Shown here: one piece after another, positions 53,314 through 62,806 of the stretch
Layout: every line of letters starts with the position of its first letter
Position numbering within the stretch: position 1 is the first letter of the stretch
Source of the DNA: Sulfurovum sp. TSL6
GTDB taxonomy: Bacteria > Campylobacterota > Campylobacteria > Campylobacterales > Sulfurovaceae
DNA length: 64,000 bases
Reading direction: 5' to 3'
NCBI RefSeq assembly: GCF_019972115.1
Contig: NZ_BPFJ01000002.1
Coordinates: forward strand, 620,001-684,000
The notes under the pieces: generated by a model
Database searches by the model: none
What the model saw: the letters and a program-made list of their open reading frames with translations, nothing else
Told to the model about the DNA's origin: nothing
Program-made: the position numbers and the translations under genes

Positions 53314-54980
53314 TTTCTATAAGACTGAAGTTGCATTTTGTCATATCCGTATATATCATTTCTAAACTGCAGTACACCATCATAATCTACATAGGCAGTC
53401 AAATAAACTACATCTACAGGGACCTTTTCTGTTAAAGGCAAAAACTCTTTTTTCTTTCCCTCGAGCCTCTTCTGTGCTTTCCCAAAATCTACATTGTCAT
53501 TAAAAGTAGAAAATGTCTCCAACAGTTCCATGGGTTTAGAAAGACGGATACAGCCGTGACTAAAGGCCCTGATATTTCTGCTAAAAAGGTTTTTACCCGG
53601 TGTGTCATGCATGTACACATGAAATTGATTAGGGAAAAGAAATTTCACTTTTCCCAGAGCATTATGATATCCAGGTGTCTGTGCAAAACGATACGGTACT
53701 GTTTTACTGTAACGGTACTTTCCCCAGTCTACAGAACCTGCATGTACTTTTTTGGCATTTGGCCCCCAGCCATTATATATCTCTATTTTCTCTTTTGCCA
53801 TGGCATGAGGATCTTTAAATATCTTAGGGATCATCTCTTTTTGGATTATACTCTTAGGGACATTCCAATGTGGATTCAGTACAATGGTCTGTACAGTATT
53901 GGAAAAGACCGGTGTAGGGTTTTTTCTTGTTCCCGTAATCACTTTCATCTGTAGACGCAGTGCTCTATCTTCTTCAAAAAAGAGTGTAAATGCGGGGATA
54001 TTAATGATGATGTGCCGTTTTGCATTGCGCTCATGAAGCCATTTAATACGGTCAAGATTTAAACGTATCTGTTCAATACGTTTTTCAATCGGTACATTAA
54101 GCGCTGCCATGGTCTTTGTCCCGATAATGCCTTCATCTTCCAGTCCATGACGCTTTTGAAAATGCACTACAGCATCTTTTAAACAGTTGTCATACGTATT
54201 GTCTTCTTTACTGTAACAGCTGCCATAATCTCCTGTGATACGAAGTCTTTCTCTTAGGAAGGGGACAACATCATGCGATTCACCCGGTTTTAAAACACCT
54301 TCAAATGATACTGTCGGCCATCCGCCATTTTTTTGCATCTCCAGGTACTGGATGAGTGATGCTTGAAGTTCTTTATAGTGATACTCTTTGGGTACTGCCT
54401 GAGCGAACAACTCAGATAAACTACCGCTTAATGCAGCCGTTTCAATAAGGGACAGGGGACCGAATTTAGGTCTGTACGTCATCCATCCTGCATATATACC
54501 CTGTGCCTTTAGATTATAAAGTCTATCTTGATATGCACCCCAGTTGATGCTGCCATACAACGTATAGTCTGCATACCTTTTATACAGTTGTGAAATTTTA
54601 AATTCGAGGTCTACTTTTTGAGACAATGTACCGTTTGAGCCGTAAATATCTCGGGCTTCTCTCTCCAAACGGTGCGCATCCTGATAGAGTTTAGACGTTT
54701 TGTCAAGGGTTTTATCTTGGTTTATTTGCCCAAAGAGTTCTTTGGTGAATGAAGAGACAGAATTCTCATCTATCCAGACAGGTACAAAGAAAAGCTGTCT
54801 GTATAGTTTTTTTAAAAAACTATTTGAGGGTTTCGTCTGCAGTGAATTGATCATCACTGTTGATGCGACCTCATGAAATTGTAAAGGGACATTTGCCTTC
54901 GCACCTTGTGTAAATATGAAAGCAACAATAAGTCCAAGGCTTAGAGATAGATCTCTTATAATGTGTTTAATTCTTTTCAT
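53307..54980 (-). CDS. YcbB-type L,D-transpeptidase
   Basis: The protein has 557 residues with an N-terminal signal/anchor (LSLSLGLIVAFIFTQGAKA), a large N-terminal region (about 30-240), a peptidoglycan-binding helix bundle (about 245-310, HFQKRHGLEDEGIIGTKTM), and a YkuD catalytic domain (about 330-500) whose signature is HDTPGKNLFSRNIRAFSHGC with the catalytic Cys in SHGCIRLS. It makes 3-3 peptidoglycan cross-links in the periplasm. It is placed before coaE and dapF with overlapping ends. Confidence 0.93.
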   Translation of the reverse strand: MKRIKHIIRDLSLSLGLIVAFIFTQGAKANVPLQFHEVASTVMINSLQTKPSNSFLKKLYRQLFFVPVWIDENSVSSFTKELFGQINQDKTLDKTSKLYQDAHRLEREARDIYGSNGTLSQKVDLEFKISQLYKRYADYTLYGSINWGAYQDRLYNLKAQGIYAGWMTYRPKFGPLSLIETAALSGSLSELFAQAVPKEYHYKELQASLIQYLEMQKNGGWPTVSFEGVLKPGESHDVVPFLRERLRITGDYGSCYSKEDNTYDNCLKDAVVHFQKRHGLEDEGIIGTKTMAALNVPIEKRIEQIRLNLDRIKWLHERNAKRHIIINIPAFTLFFEEDRALRLQMKVITGTRKNPTPVFSNTVQTIVLNPHWNVPKSIIQKEMIPKIFKDPHAMAKEKIEIYNGWGPNAKKVHAGSVDWGKYRYSKTVPYRFAQTPGYHNALGKVKFLFPNQFHVYMHDTPGKNLFSRNIRAFSHGCIRLSKPMELLETFSTFNDNVDFGKAQKRLEGKKKEFLPLTEKVPVDVVYLTAYVDYDGVLQFRNDIYGYDKMQLQSYRKW

Positions 54981-55062
54981 TGACCTTCCATTTTATCTTG
55001 ATGATATAAGAGTATATCAAAAAATTATATCAAAATAATTTTCATGAAAAAAAATGTGTGGT

Positions 55063-55324
55063 CTAAAAACAGTAATTTGCAAAGACCTTAAGGTTCTTAT
55101 AGACCAGGTCTCCATTTTCGACATCAGAATAGATGGCTAAAAAGTTGACTGCATCACTATACTCATATTGCAAACTCCGTGTTTGTGTTATTTTCTACTT
55201 CATGGCTTTGATACCCCAGTCTCACAATGCTATCAGACTGGGCATGGGATAAAGCATGACCCAAAGTGTCTGCATAGAGATGCATACTCATTATACATAA
55301 TGAGCCAAGTATTCTCTTCTTCAC
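55063..55324 (-). pseudogene. Remnant of an outer-membrane porin gene
   Basis: On the minus strand a GTG at 55324 opens KKRILGSLCIMSMHLYADTL, a signal peptide, followed by about 33 residues of a first porin strand region, ending in TGA at 55166-55164. Shifting frame by one base continues as LQYEYSDAVNFLAIYSDVEN... and ends NYCF-stop at 55063, the closing aromatic pattern of an outer-membrane beta-barrel. So the first and last parts of an OprD-like epsilonproteobacterial porin are joined with about 300 residues missing and a frame break. There is no ribosome-binding site. Confidence 0.65.
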
Positions 55325-55331
55325 TTAAATT

Positions 55332-55562
55332 TTAATGTTCTATTTGCCTGATTTCTATTTTGCTTGCTTCATCTGCACGCAATGCAATGAGCGTTGAACC
55401 TACTTCGATCTCCATCGTCTGCTTGGCGATAGAACAACCTTTGATATACAGCGTTTCACCGCGCATGATACCGAAAGAGGTCAATCTGTCTTTTAAAGCT
55501 TTTTCTGCATGGATCTTAATGATCTCTGCTTTGTCGCCTTTATGTAATTCACTCAATACCAT
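55332..55562 (-). CDS. feoA: FeoA ferrous iron transport accessory protein
   Basis: The protein has 76 residues, an SH3-like domain with LHKGDKAEIIKIHAEKALKDRL, SFGIMRGETLYIKG and IALRADEASKIEI. It sits 1 base after feoB and uses the GGAGTG at the end of feoB as ribosome-binding site. FeoA is encoded before feoB in most bacteria; here it follows. Confidence 0.94.
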   Translation of the reverse strand: MVLSELHKGDKAEIIKIHAEKALKDRLTSFGIMRGETLYIKGCSIAKQTMEIEVGSTLIALRADEASKIEIRQIEH

Positions 55563-55563
55563 T

Positions 55564-57687
55564 TTACACTCCTGTCATCATCAGCGTCACTCGGTACGCT
55601 ATAAAACTCAATATCCAAGCCGTTGCAGTGGTCATAAAGAAAAGATACACCAGATATTTCCATCCACCTGCCTCTCTGGCAAAGACCATAGAAGCCGCCA
55701 AACATGGCAAGTATATCATCACAAACACGACAAATGCTATCGCTGCGGCAAACGGGATGTTCGCTTTTATCTGTTTTATCAGTCCTTCATTGCCTTCATC
55801 TACTTCCTCACCCAGTGCATAAAGTACACCCAGTGTAGAAACAACGACCTCTTTTGCCGCCAGTCCCGTTTCAAGTGCTACTGCCATTCGCCAGTCAAAC
55901 CCTAGCGGTGCAAAAAATGGTTCAGAAGCATGTCCTATCTTACCCAGATAGCTCTCTTCAAGTAATTGCGCAGAGAGTTCATTGTGTAATTGTGTTTTCA
56001 CCTCATCACTGCTTGCTTGTGCTATTCTGGTTTCATACTGTGCTTCAAGTGCACTGTTCTTAGGGTAGTTCCCTGCAAACCAGATGAAGATGGCCGCAGC
56101 CAAAATAAAAGTTCCTGCTTTTTTAAGATAGGACTTCGCCTGACCATACACAGTGTGCCAGATGAGCTTTAGTGACGGCATACGATATTTTGGCATCTCC
56201 ATCACAAAAGGTTCATCTTCACCTTTAAAGACGAACACTTTAAGCACCTTCGCAGCAAGCAAGCCTAAAATAGCCCCCGAAATATAGATAAGAAACAAGA
56301 TATTTCCTGCTTTTTCTTCTGCAAAGAATGCCCCTGCGAAAAGCACATAAATAGGCAGTCTGGCACCACAAGACATAAAGCCTATGATAAAAAGCGTGAT
56401 CAACCTGTCTTTTTCATTTTTAAGAGTACGTGCTGCCATATATGCGGGCACAGAACATCCAAATCCTGTGACCAGAGGAATAAAGCTTTTTCCATGCAGA
56501 CCGAATTTATGGAAAAAACCATCCAGTAAAAAAGCAACACGACTCATATATCCTGTCGTTTCCAGCAAGGCAATACCTATGAAAAGTATCAGAATATTAG
56601 GTAAGAACATTATGACTGCCCCTACCCCGGCTATCATCCCATCTGCTATTAATGAACTTAACTCGCCCTCTCCCAATACTGATTTAGCCTGATCTCCAAG
56701 CCAACCAAAAGCTGTATCGATATAATCCATAGGTACAGACCCCAACTCAAAAGTAAGCTGAAATAATCCCCACATAAAGAATAAAAAGAGGGGTATCCCT
56801 AAAATTTTATTAATGAGAAGATTGTCTATCTTCTGGGTAAAGTTTTTAGCCTTCATCCCTCCCACAGACATCACTTCCATCTTTGCTCCTTTGGCAAAAG
56901 CAAAATGTTCATCCGCAAAGATCTCATCCAAGTCTTTGGTGTTATTGTGTAGATAAAGATGGTTCAAGCCCTCTCTAATGATAGGCAGCATCTCTATCCA
57001 GATAGGTTCATCATGCATTCTTTTATAGACATCTGCATCTTCCTGCAGTAATCTCACAGCCAAATGACGGTAGGGAAGTGTACTTTTATAATTTTTCTCT
57101 TTTAAAAAGGTCACAATGGCTTCTATCTCTTCTTCTATAGGATCACTATAGATGACCTTTGCCCCTGTCTCCTCTTTTTCATACACTTCAATAATGGCTG
57201 CTTTCAGCGCTTCGATACCTATTTTTTGTGCAGCAGAGGTTTTGATACATGGCACCCCGAGTATGGCAGATAGTTGTTTTTCATCTATCATGATGCCTTC
57301 TTTTTGTGCCTCATCATCCATATTGAGTGCGACAACGACTTTTTTACCTGTTTCAAGCAGTTGTGTCGTAAACAACAGGTTTCTCTGAAGATTTGTGGAA
57401 TCTACCACATTAACGATGATATCGTACTCATCGCTTTGTAAAAAGCTTTTTGTGACTTTCTCTTCTATCGTGTATTCCGTTAGAGAGTATGCGCCGGGGA
57501 GGTCAATGATATGTATCTCATAGTCTTTACAGGACACTTCATCACAGAACTTAAATTCTACTTCTGTTTTATCTACGGTTACCCCTGAAAAGTTACCTAC
57601 TTTCAGTTTTGCATTGGATATCGCATTGATGAGTGAGCTTTTCCCTACGTTTGGCTGTCCTGCCAATGCTATGGTTATTTTTTCCAC
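55564..57687 (-). CDS. feoB: FeoB ferrous iron transporter
   Basis: The protein has 707 residues starting at GTG (AAGGA upstream). The G domain has G1 GQPNVGKSS, G2 region FSGVTVDKT, G3 DLPGAYSL and G4 NMDD. A helical regulatory domain and about eight membrane helices with the Gate motifs (VTGFGCSVPAYMAARTL, GLAAKEVVVSTLGVLY) follow. It imports Fe(II) across the inner membrane. Fur-like boxes lie upstream. Confidence 0.96.
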   Translation of the reverse strand: MEKITIALAGQPNVGKSSLINAISNAKLKVGNFSGVTVDKTEVEFKFCDEVSCKDYEIHIIDLPGAYSLTEYTIEEKVTKSFLQSDEYDIIVNVVDSTNLQRNLLFTTQLLETGKKVVVALNMDDEAQKEGIMIDEKQLSAILGVPCIKTSAAQKIGIEALKAAIIEVYEKEETGAKVIYSDPIEEEIEAIVTFLKEKNYKSTLPYRHLAVRLLQEDADVYKRMHDEPIWIEMLPIIREGLNHLYLHNNTKDLDEIFADEHFAFAKGAKMEVMSVGGMKAKNFTQKIDNLLINKILGIPLFLFFMWGLFQLTFELGSVPMDYIDTAFGWLGDQAKSVLGEGELSSLIADGMIAGVGAVIMFLPNILILFIGIALLETTGYMSRVAFLLDGFFHKFGLHGKSFIPLVTGFGCSVPAYMAARTLKNEKDRLITLFIIGFMSCGARLPIYVLFAGAFFAEEKAGNILFLIYISGAILGLLAAKVLKVFVFKGEDEPFVMEMPKYRMPSLKLIWHTVYGQAKSYLKKAGTFILAAAIFIWFAGNYPKNSALEAQYETRIAQASSDEVKTQLHNELSAQLLEESYLGKIGHASEPFFAPLGFDWRMAVALETGLAAKEVVVSTLGVLYALGEEVDEGNEGLIKQIKANIPFAAAIAFVVFVMIYLPCLAASMVFAREAGGWKYLVYLFFMTTATAWILSFIAYRVTLMMTGV

Positions 57688-57722
57688 CTATTTTCCTTAT
57701 GGAGTATTATAACCTATATAAA

Positions 57723-57737
57723 TGATAACTATTATCA
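57723..57737 (-). promoter_or_regulatory. Fur box upstream of feoB
   Basis: TGATAACTATTATCA is a near-perfect 7-1-7 palindrome (TGATAA/TTATCA), 36 bases before the feoB GTG. It matches the Fur consensus. Iron repression of feoBA is inferred. Confidence 0.8.
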
Positions 57738-57788
57738 CTTATCTAAATTTTGATGAAGTATAGTCTACCTTCTCTTAAAAAAGTATTA

Positions 57789-57807
57789 AATTGAGAGTAA
57801 TTATCAA
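57789..57807 (-). promoter_or_regulatory. Second, weaker Fur-like box
   Basis: AATTGAGAGTAATTATCAATT-type sequence (57789-57807, core ATTGAGAGTAATTATCAAT) with several Fur consensus positions. It lies between feoB and the AsmA-like gene end. Confidence 0.45.
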
Positions 57808-57825
57808 TTTAAGTGCCTTGCCACA

Positions 57826-60324
57826 TTAAAATGGCAAACTTTTCAAGAATTCTGCAGCCTTCCCGCCCAATGCCTTATCAAGTTTTTCCTGTACCTTTTC
57901 ATCTATTTTATCTTTAATCAGTGCAGAGGTATCAATGGTGATTTTTGGGTTATTGACCGACCCTTTGATCTTTCCTCTTACCGTGTGTTCTTCATACACG
58001 AAGCTGAACCTGGCTGTGTTGGTATTATTGGTCGAATTAAGTCTTCCCTGAGTAATATCAATACTGCTTCTTGCCCCTGTCGCATGCAATGTATAATCAA
58101 TGATATTTTTGTTTATATCTGCATGAAACTTGGTGGACGAGAAGATCACACGTGCAGGATCCTTGCCTATCGCTACGCTTATCATATTGGTTAAATCACT
58201 TGGTTTGATCTGAAAAGAAGCAATGTCAAGGTCGACGACACCTGATTTCTTTTTAAGGTTATACTTTGCCTTTCCTGAAGCTGATCCCAGGAAATTTTTC
58301 TTCTGTCCGAGTGTTCCTAAAATATTTTCTAAAGGCACAGAGTTTATCGAACTGGTTAGATTATCCCCTTTAAGGGTATAATTGATCTTGCCTCCTAAAG
58401 AGGTCGTTGCACCCGTTACCTGTAATATTTTGTCTTTAGACAACTCTCCTTGCAAGAGAAGCGGTCCGTAGAGTTTCTGACCAATAAGCGGTTGCACTTC
58501 CTTTAGACTTGGAATGTCAAGGGTATAAGTACTTTTCAAAGTTTGGTTTTGCGCATCATAGACCATATTGTCAAGCGTTATATCTCCCACGGAACTTTCC
58601 ACTTTTGTATTGATAGTCCCTTTTCCCTCTTTGAATGTCCCTGAAGACTCTACGACCGCATTCATAGTGAATGCTTCACCTGTCAATTTTTTCATTGCAC
58701 CCGGCTGCGTTACCAGTTTGCTACTTTTGAGAGAGAAAGTTCCCTCTTCGGGGTCAAGATTCGTAAAGTCTATATGACTGTCTATGGTTCCTTTCACATA
58801 CACAGGCAATCCACCCAAGGCAAGTACCTTCTCTAGAGAAAGCTCGGATATATCTACTTTGGCTGTTTTGCTGTCATACGCAAACGCGACCTTTTTACCC
58901 AGTCCTTCCGTCACACCGGAGATACTCAGCGTATCCGTGAGATTGAGTGTCCCCTTGACATTGACCGGTGTAGCTTTCCCATTTTTTGCCTTGGGGATCA
59001 GTGCATTGATATCATGGACGAGGATATCATACTCTGAGATCAGACTTTTTTGTTTTAGATCATATTCGAATGAAGGAAGTGTGATATCGGTCAGTGTTGA
59101 CACTACCATCGCATTTCCGCTAAGCAGTGCATTTTCTATCTCTCCTTTAGATTCGAAGGTAAATCTATTCTCTTCGGGGATCTTGTATCCTGCCATTTTT
59201 TCTACGGCTTTAGGTTTTAATACCCCTTTGTCGATCTGTAGCCTATAGGTCCCGGACATTTCTTCCAACTCCTCCAACGCCAAGGTTCCACTGAGTTCAC
59301 CTTTTGCATAGTCAGGCTGTTTAAGAAAAGAAAGAAGCTTCTCTAAAGAGAGTTTCTCTAACGTGACCTCAGCTGTTTCTCCTAGCGAAAAATCAAGCAC
59401 ACCTCCCAAAGAGCGGCTTGCACCGGTCACAAGTGTGGTTTCCTCTTTCTTTTCTATATTCCCTTCTACTTTGAAAGGGCCTGCCAGCTTATTCTTTGTC
59501 AAGATACGCATATCTTTCACATCCAGACGGTAGGCTGCTTTTGCTTCATCAGAAGCCATATTCATCACTGCATCTTTGATCTGTAATGCAAAGAGATTAC
59601 TTTGTATATCACCCACCAATTGGGCATTTTTACCCTCAAGTGTGGCATCTACTGTTCCCTTTACGTAACTTTTTTCAGGAAGGGTATAGTGATAGAGTTT
59701 TTTCACCAATGCACGATTGAAAGTGGCTTTGTTCAGGACAATATGTCCATACCCGCTTGCCGCCTCTTCACCGATTTTAGGCATATCGATCTCAACATCT
59801 ATCTTTCCTTCTGCCAAGGCAGGATACCCTACGAGCTGCAATACTTCTGAAAGGTGCGCACCTTTCACATTGGCTATGATCTTCTGTGCACCCTCATCAA
59901 TGAGATTGAAGCGGTAGTCCAATGCTGCGCCAAGGGCTTTTCCTTTCCCCTCTACATAGATATCTTCGGAATCCCCTTTAAAGTTTCCTTTGATATCTGC
60001 GTCTTTTATCTTGATCTCTTCATAAGCAAATCTGTCCGTTTTGATCTGATAGGTACCTTCAAACGACTGGCTCCATAGATCATGCTGTGTTGTTACATGT
60101 ACAAAAGCCTGCTTGTTGATGACTATATCCAAACTTGATGTCCCCGATTCGAGTTTGAATAGAGTGATCTCAACAGGCATGCCTATACTTTCTTCTAATT
60201 GCCCTTTGACATAGGGCTTAAGCATATCATTACCTGTTTGGCTAAATATAAAAAAAGAAAGGCCCATGATAGTGAGCAGCAGAAACAGTACCGTCGAAAG
60301 TGTGATTGTAAGTAATTTTTTCAT
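57826..60324 (-). CDS. AsmA-like inner-membrane protein with four ~170-residue repeats
   Basis: The protein has 832 residues. One N-terminal membrane helix (LSTVLFLLLTIMGLSFFIFS) anchors a long periplasmic part rich in beta strands. The SLGG-type strand motif recurs near residues 130, 302, 472 and 639 (GKALGAALDY, SRSLGGVLDF, TEGLGKKVAF, TTSLGGKINY), each about 170 residues apart and followed by an LEKLLSFL-like helix. This fits the repeated beta-groove of AsmA/YhdP/TamB-like lipid-transfer proteins. It diverges from the Bat operon with only 44 bases between the starts. Confidence 0.82.
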   Translation of the reverse strand: MKKLLTITLSTVLFLLLTIMGLSFFIFSQTGNDMLKPYVKGQLEESIGMPVEITLFKLESGTSSLDIVINKQAFVHVTTQHDLWSQSFEGTYQIKTDRFAYEEIKIKDADIKGNFKGDSEDIYVEGKGKALGAALDYRFNLIDEGAQKIIANVKGAHLSEVLQLVGYPALAEGKIDVEIDMPKIGEEAASGYGHIVLNKATFNRALVKKLYHYTLPEKSYVKGTVDATLEGKNAQLVGDIQSNLFALQIKDAVMNMASDEAKAAYRLDVKDMRILTKNKLAGPFKVEGNIEKKEETTLVTGASRSLGGVLDFSLGETAEVTLEKLSLEKLLSFLKQPDYAKGELSGTLALEELEEMSGTYRLQIDKGVLKPKAVEKMAGYKIPEENRFTFESKGEIENALLSGNAMVVSTLTDITLPSFEYDLKQKSLISEYDILVHDINALIPKAKNGKATPVNVKGTLNLTDTLSISGVTEGLGKKVAFAYDSKTAKVDISELSLEKVLALGGLPVYVKGTIDSHIDFTNLDPEEGTFSLKSSKLVTQPGAMKKLTGEAFTMNAVVESSGTFKEGKGTINTKVESSVGDITLDNMVYDAQNQTLKSTYTLDIPSLKEVQPLIGQKLYGPLLLQGELSKDKILQVTGATTSLGGKINYTLKGDNLTSSINSVPLENILGTLGQKKNFLGSASGKAKYNLKKKSGVVDLDIASFQIKPSDLTNMISVAIGKDPARVIFSSTKFHADINKNIIDYTLHATGARSSIDITQGRLNSTNNTNTARFSFVYEEHTVRGKIKGSVNNPKITIDTSALIKDKIDEKVQEKLDKALGGKAAEFLKSLPF

Positions 60325-60368
60325 GGGTTATTATACTAAAATAAACATAGAAGTGCTAGAATACCTCC

Positions 60369-61277
60369 ATGCATTTTACATTTGGTTCACCCTATCTATT
60401 GGCACTACTGTTACTTTTGCCCTGTTTTCTTTGGTGCAAACAGTACAGTAAACCCTACTACTTTCCTAAGTTGGCATGGGTGACAAGACAGAGTCCCCTT
60501 TTGAGTTGGGAACCCTGGCTGAAAATGGCTCTGTTTACACTGATGGTCTTTGCCCTTGCAAAACCTTTTGTCTATGATGCGAGCGCCGATCAGCACAAAA
60601 AAGGACGGGATCTCATTCTGGCTATCGATGCAAGCGGTTCAATGGCGCAGAGCGGATTTCATGTCAAAGACCGATTGAAAACCAAATATGAAATCACCAC
60701 TGAACTTTCCAAAGATTTCATTGCAAAACGTTTTGATGACAACATGGGAGTTGTCGTCTTTGGTACTTTTGCCTACACAGCTTCCCCTCTGACCTATGAC
60801 CTTGAATCACTCTCTTATCTGCTTGAGATGACCAATGTCGGACTTGCAGGAGAGAGTACTGCTCTGGGTGATGCTATCAGGCAGTCGATCCGCACCCTCT
60901 CTTATGGTGAGGCAAAAAACAAAGTGATCATCCTACTCACAGACGGATACCATAATGCAGGACAAACCTCTCCTAAAGAAGCCGTCAAGGAAGCCAAAGA
61001 GCTAGGCATCAAGGTCTATACGATAGGGATAGGAAAGAGATCTGATTATGATGCAGCCCTGCTTGAAACCATTGCTAAGCAGAGTGGTGCTAAAAGTTAT
61101 GCTGCCGCTTCTGCAAAAGCCCTTTCCAAGGTATACGACGAGATCAATGCCCTGGAGCCCAGTGCAATAAGAAGCGAGAATTATCTCAACCAGAGACTGC
61201 TCATACTTTACCCTTTGGCACTGGTGTTTCTCTTGCTTTTACTCTGGGTACTCGGGACCAAAAGGAGTGAAAAATGA
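60369..61277 (+). CDS. batA: BatA-like membrane protein with von Willebrand factor A domain
   Basis: The protein has 302 residues. Membrane helices lie at the N-terminus (YLLALLLLLPCFLWC, and about 55-70), followed by a VWA domain with an intact MIDAS (DASGSMAQS, about 84-92; TDGYHNAGQ further on), and a last membrane helix near 280-297. Bat (Bacteroides aerotolerance) operons encode VWA proteins and a MoxR ATPase acting at the envelope under stress. The stop overlaps the next start (ATGA). Confidence 0.88.
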   Translation: MHFTFGSPYLLALLLLLPCFLWCKQYSKPYYFPKLAWVTRQSPLLSWEPWLKMALFTLMVFALAKPFVYDASADQHKKGRDLILAIDASGSMAQSGFHVKDRLKTKYEITTELSKDFIAKRFDDNMGVVVFGTFAYTASPLTYDLESLSYLLEMTNVGLAGESTALGDAIRQSIRTLSYGEAKNKVIILLTDGYHNAGQTSPKEAVKEAKELGIKVYTIGIGKRSDYDAALLETIAKQSGAKSYAAASAKALSKVYDEINALEPSAIRSENYLNQRLLILYPLALVFLLLLLWVLGTKRSEK

Positions 61278-62806
61278 CACTGCTTTACCCAAGCTTTTTA
61301 TGGTTTCTGATCCCTTTGGCCCTACTTTTATGGAGCAGTTCACGTAAACTGATACACCTTGTACATCTTATCATCCTGATGCTGCTTGTCCTCTCACTTG
61401 CACGTCCTGTCCAAGAAGAAGCGTTGCAGGAGGCAAGCATAGAAGCCAAAGACATGATCATTGCTTTGGATGTCTCATACTCTATGAAAGCCACTGACAT
61501 AAGTCCAACACGTTACGACTTTGCCAAAGAGACCATTACTGCCCTGCTGCAGGCAAATCCAGGTGACAATATCATGCTCATCGCCTTTACAACCAACCCT
61601 TTACTGCTCTCTCCTCCGACTACGGACCATACCCTGATAAACATTGCCCTTGAAAATCTCAATCCGGAGTTCATCCTTACCAAAGGCACCTCTCTTGAAA
61701 AACTCTTTAAGAGACTCTCTTTAATGAAAACAGGGCATAAAAACCTCATACTGATGACAGATGGAGGAGAAGAAGAGAACCTTGACAAGCTGACAACCCT
61801 TGTCCAAAATGCCGATATCTCTTTAACCATCTTAGGGCTGGGAACCACACGGGGAACCACCATTGAAAACAAAGACGGAAGCCTGCTTAAAGACAAAGAT
61901 GACAACCTTGTTATTTCCCGTGTCAACCCTCTTTTAGAAACATTGGCTTCCTCTGTTTCAGGCACTTACTTGACTGCCTCAAATACGGTTCAAGCAACAG
62001 CGGATGAGATCAGTGATACATTGCAAAAGAATGAGAATGAAGCACAACATGTACAAAAAATGCAACGTCATTACCTGGAGCTTTATCAGTTACCTTTGGG
62101 ATTGGCTCTTTTATTGTTCTTTATGGTACATACACGTGCTGTCAAATACTTGCTCATCCTCTTTACATTTTTAGGGGTACAGGCAGAAGCTTCCATGCTT
62201 GACAACTACCATCTGAACCTTGCCTACAAAAGTTACAAAGCCTCTGATCTGAATGAGACAAAAAAACAGATCCAGCAGATAAAGGTCCGTTCTTTGCAAA
62301 GCCAAATGGTACTGGCAAATACGTACTACAAACAGCGTGCCTTTAAAAAAGCGATCCAAACCTACAAATCTATACGATCTACTTCTCCAAAGATCAAACA
62401 GCAACTCTATTACAATATTGCCAATGCCTATGCCATGCTTGAATCGTATGATAAAGCCAAAATTTACTATACTAAAGCCTTACAATTAGGTGAAGATCCG
62501 GATGCTAAACATAATCTACATCTGATTGCCCTCCTGAGTGACCAAAAGAGTGCAGATCTTGGTATCGCACACCCAAAATCACAAGACTCTTCTTCAAGTA
62601 AAAGTGAATCACAAGAAGAGACCAAAGAGTCAAAAAGTGAAGATGAACCCAGCTCGGGAAGTGGTGGAGGCGGCGAAAGCCAAACACAAAAAGAACAGGA
62701 AAAAAGTAAACTCTTAGATGCAGGAAACCAAGAGCAGCACCCTCTAGGTTCTAAAGTCTATGAACTTATCAATAAAGGATATATACGTGAAAAACAACCT
62801 TGGTAA
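61274..62806 (+). CDS. BatB-BatC fusion (VWA domain plus TPR region)
   Basis: The protein has 510 residues. Two N-terminal membrane helices are followed by a VWA domain with MIDAS DVSYSMKATD (about 67-76) and MTDGGEEEN, a membrane helix near 272-290, then a TPR region (about 305-425, AFKKAIQTYKSIRS, YNIANAYAMLESYDKAKIYY) and a low-complexity Ser/Glu/Gln tail. In Bacteroides BatB and BatC are separate genes; here one chain combines both. It overlaps batA by four bases and batD by 20 bases. Confidence 0.87.
   Translation: MTLLYPSFLWFLIPLALLLWSSSRKLIHLVHLIILMLLVLSLARPVQEEALQEASIEAKDMIIALDVSYSMKATDISPTRYDFAKETITALLQANPGDNIMLIAFTTNPLLLSPPTTDHTLINIALENLNPEFILTKGTSLEKLFKRLSLMKTGHKNLILMTDGGEEENLDKLTTLVQNADISLTILGLGTTRGTTIENKDGSLLKDKDDNLVISRVNPLLETLASSVSGTYLTASNTVQATADEISDTLQKNENEAQHVQKMQRHYLELYQLPLGLALLLFFMVHTRAVKYLLILFTFLGVQAEASMLDNYHLNLAYKSYKASDLNETKKQIQQIKVRSLQSQMVLANTYYKQRAFKKAIQTYKSIRSTSPKIKQQLYYNIANAYAMLESYDKAKIYYTKALQLGEDPDAKHNLHLIALLSDQKSADLGIAHPKSQDSSSSKSESQEETKESKSEDEPSSGSGGGGESQTQKEQEKSKLLDAGNQEQHPLGSKVYELINKGYIREKQPW

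Noticed and set aside
61513-61965. 150-codon minus-strand frame opposite the BatB domain
   Set aside because: Low-complexity Ser/Val-rich antisense shadow of a clear VWA domain.
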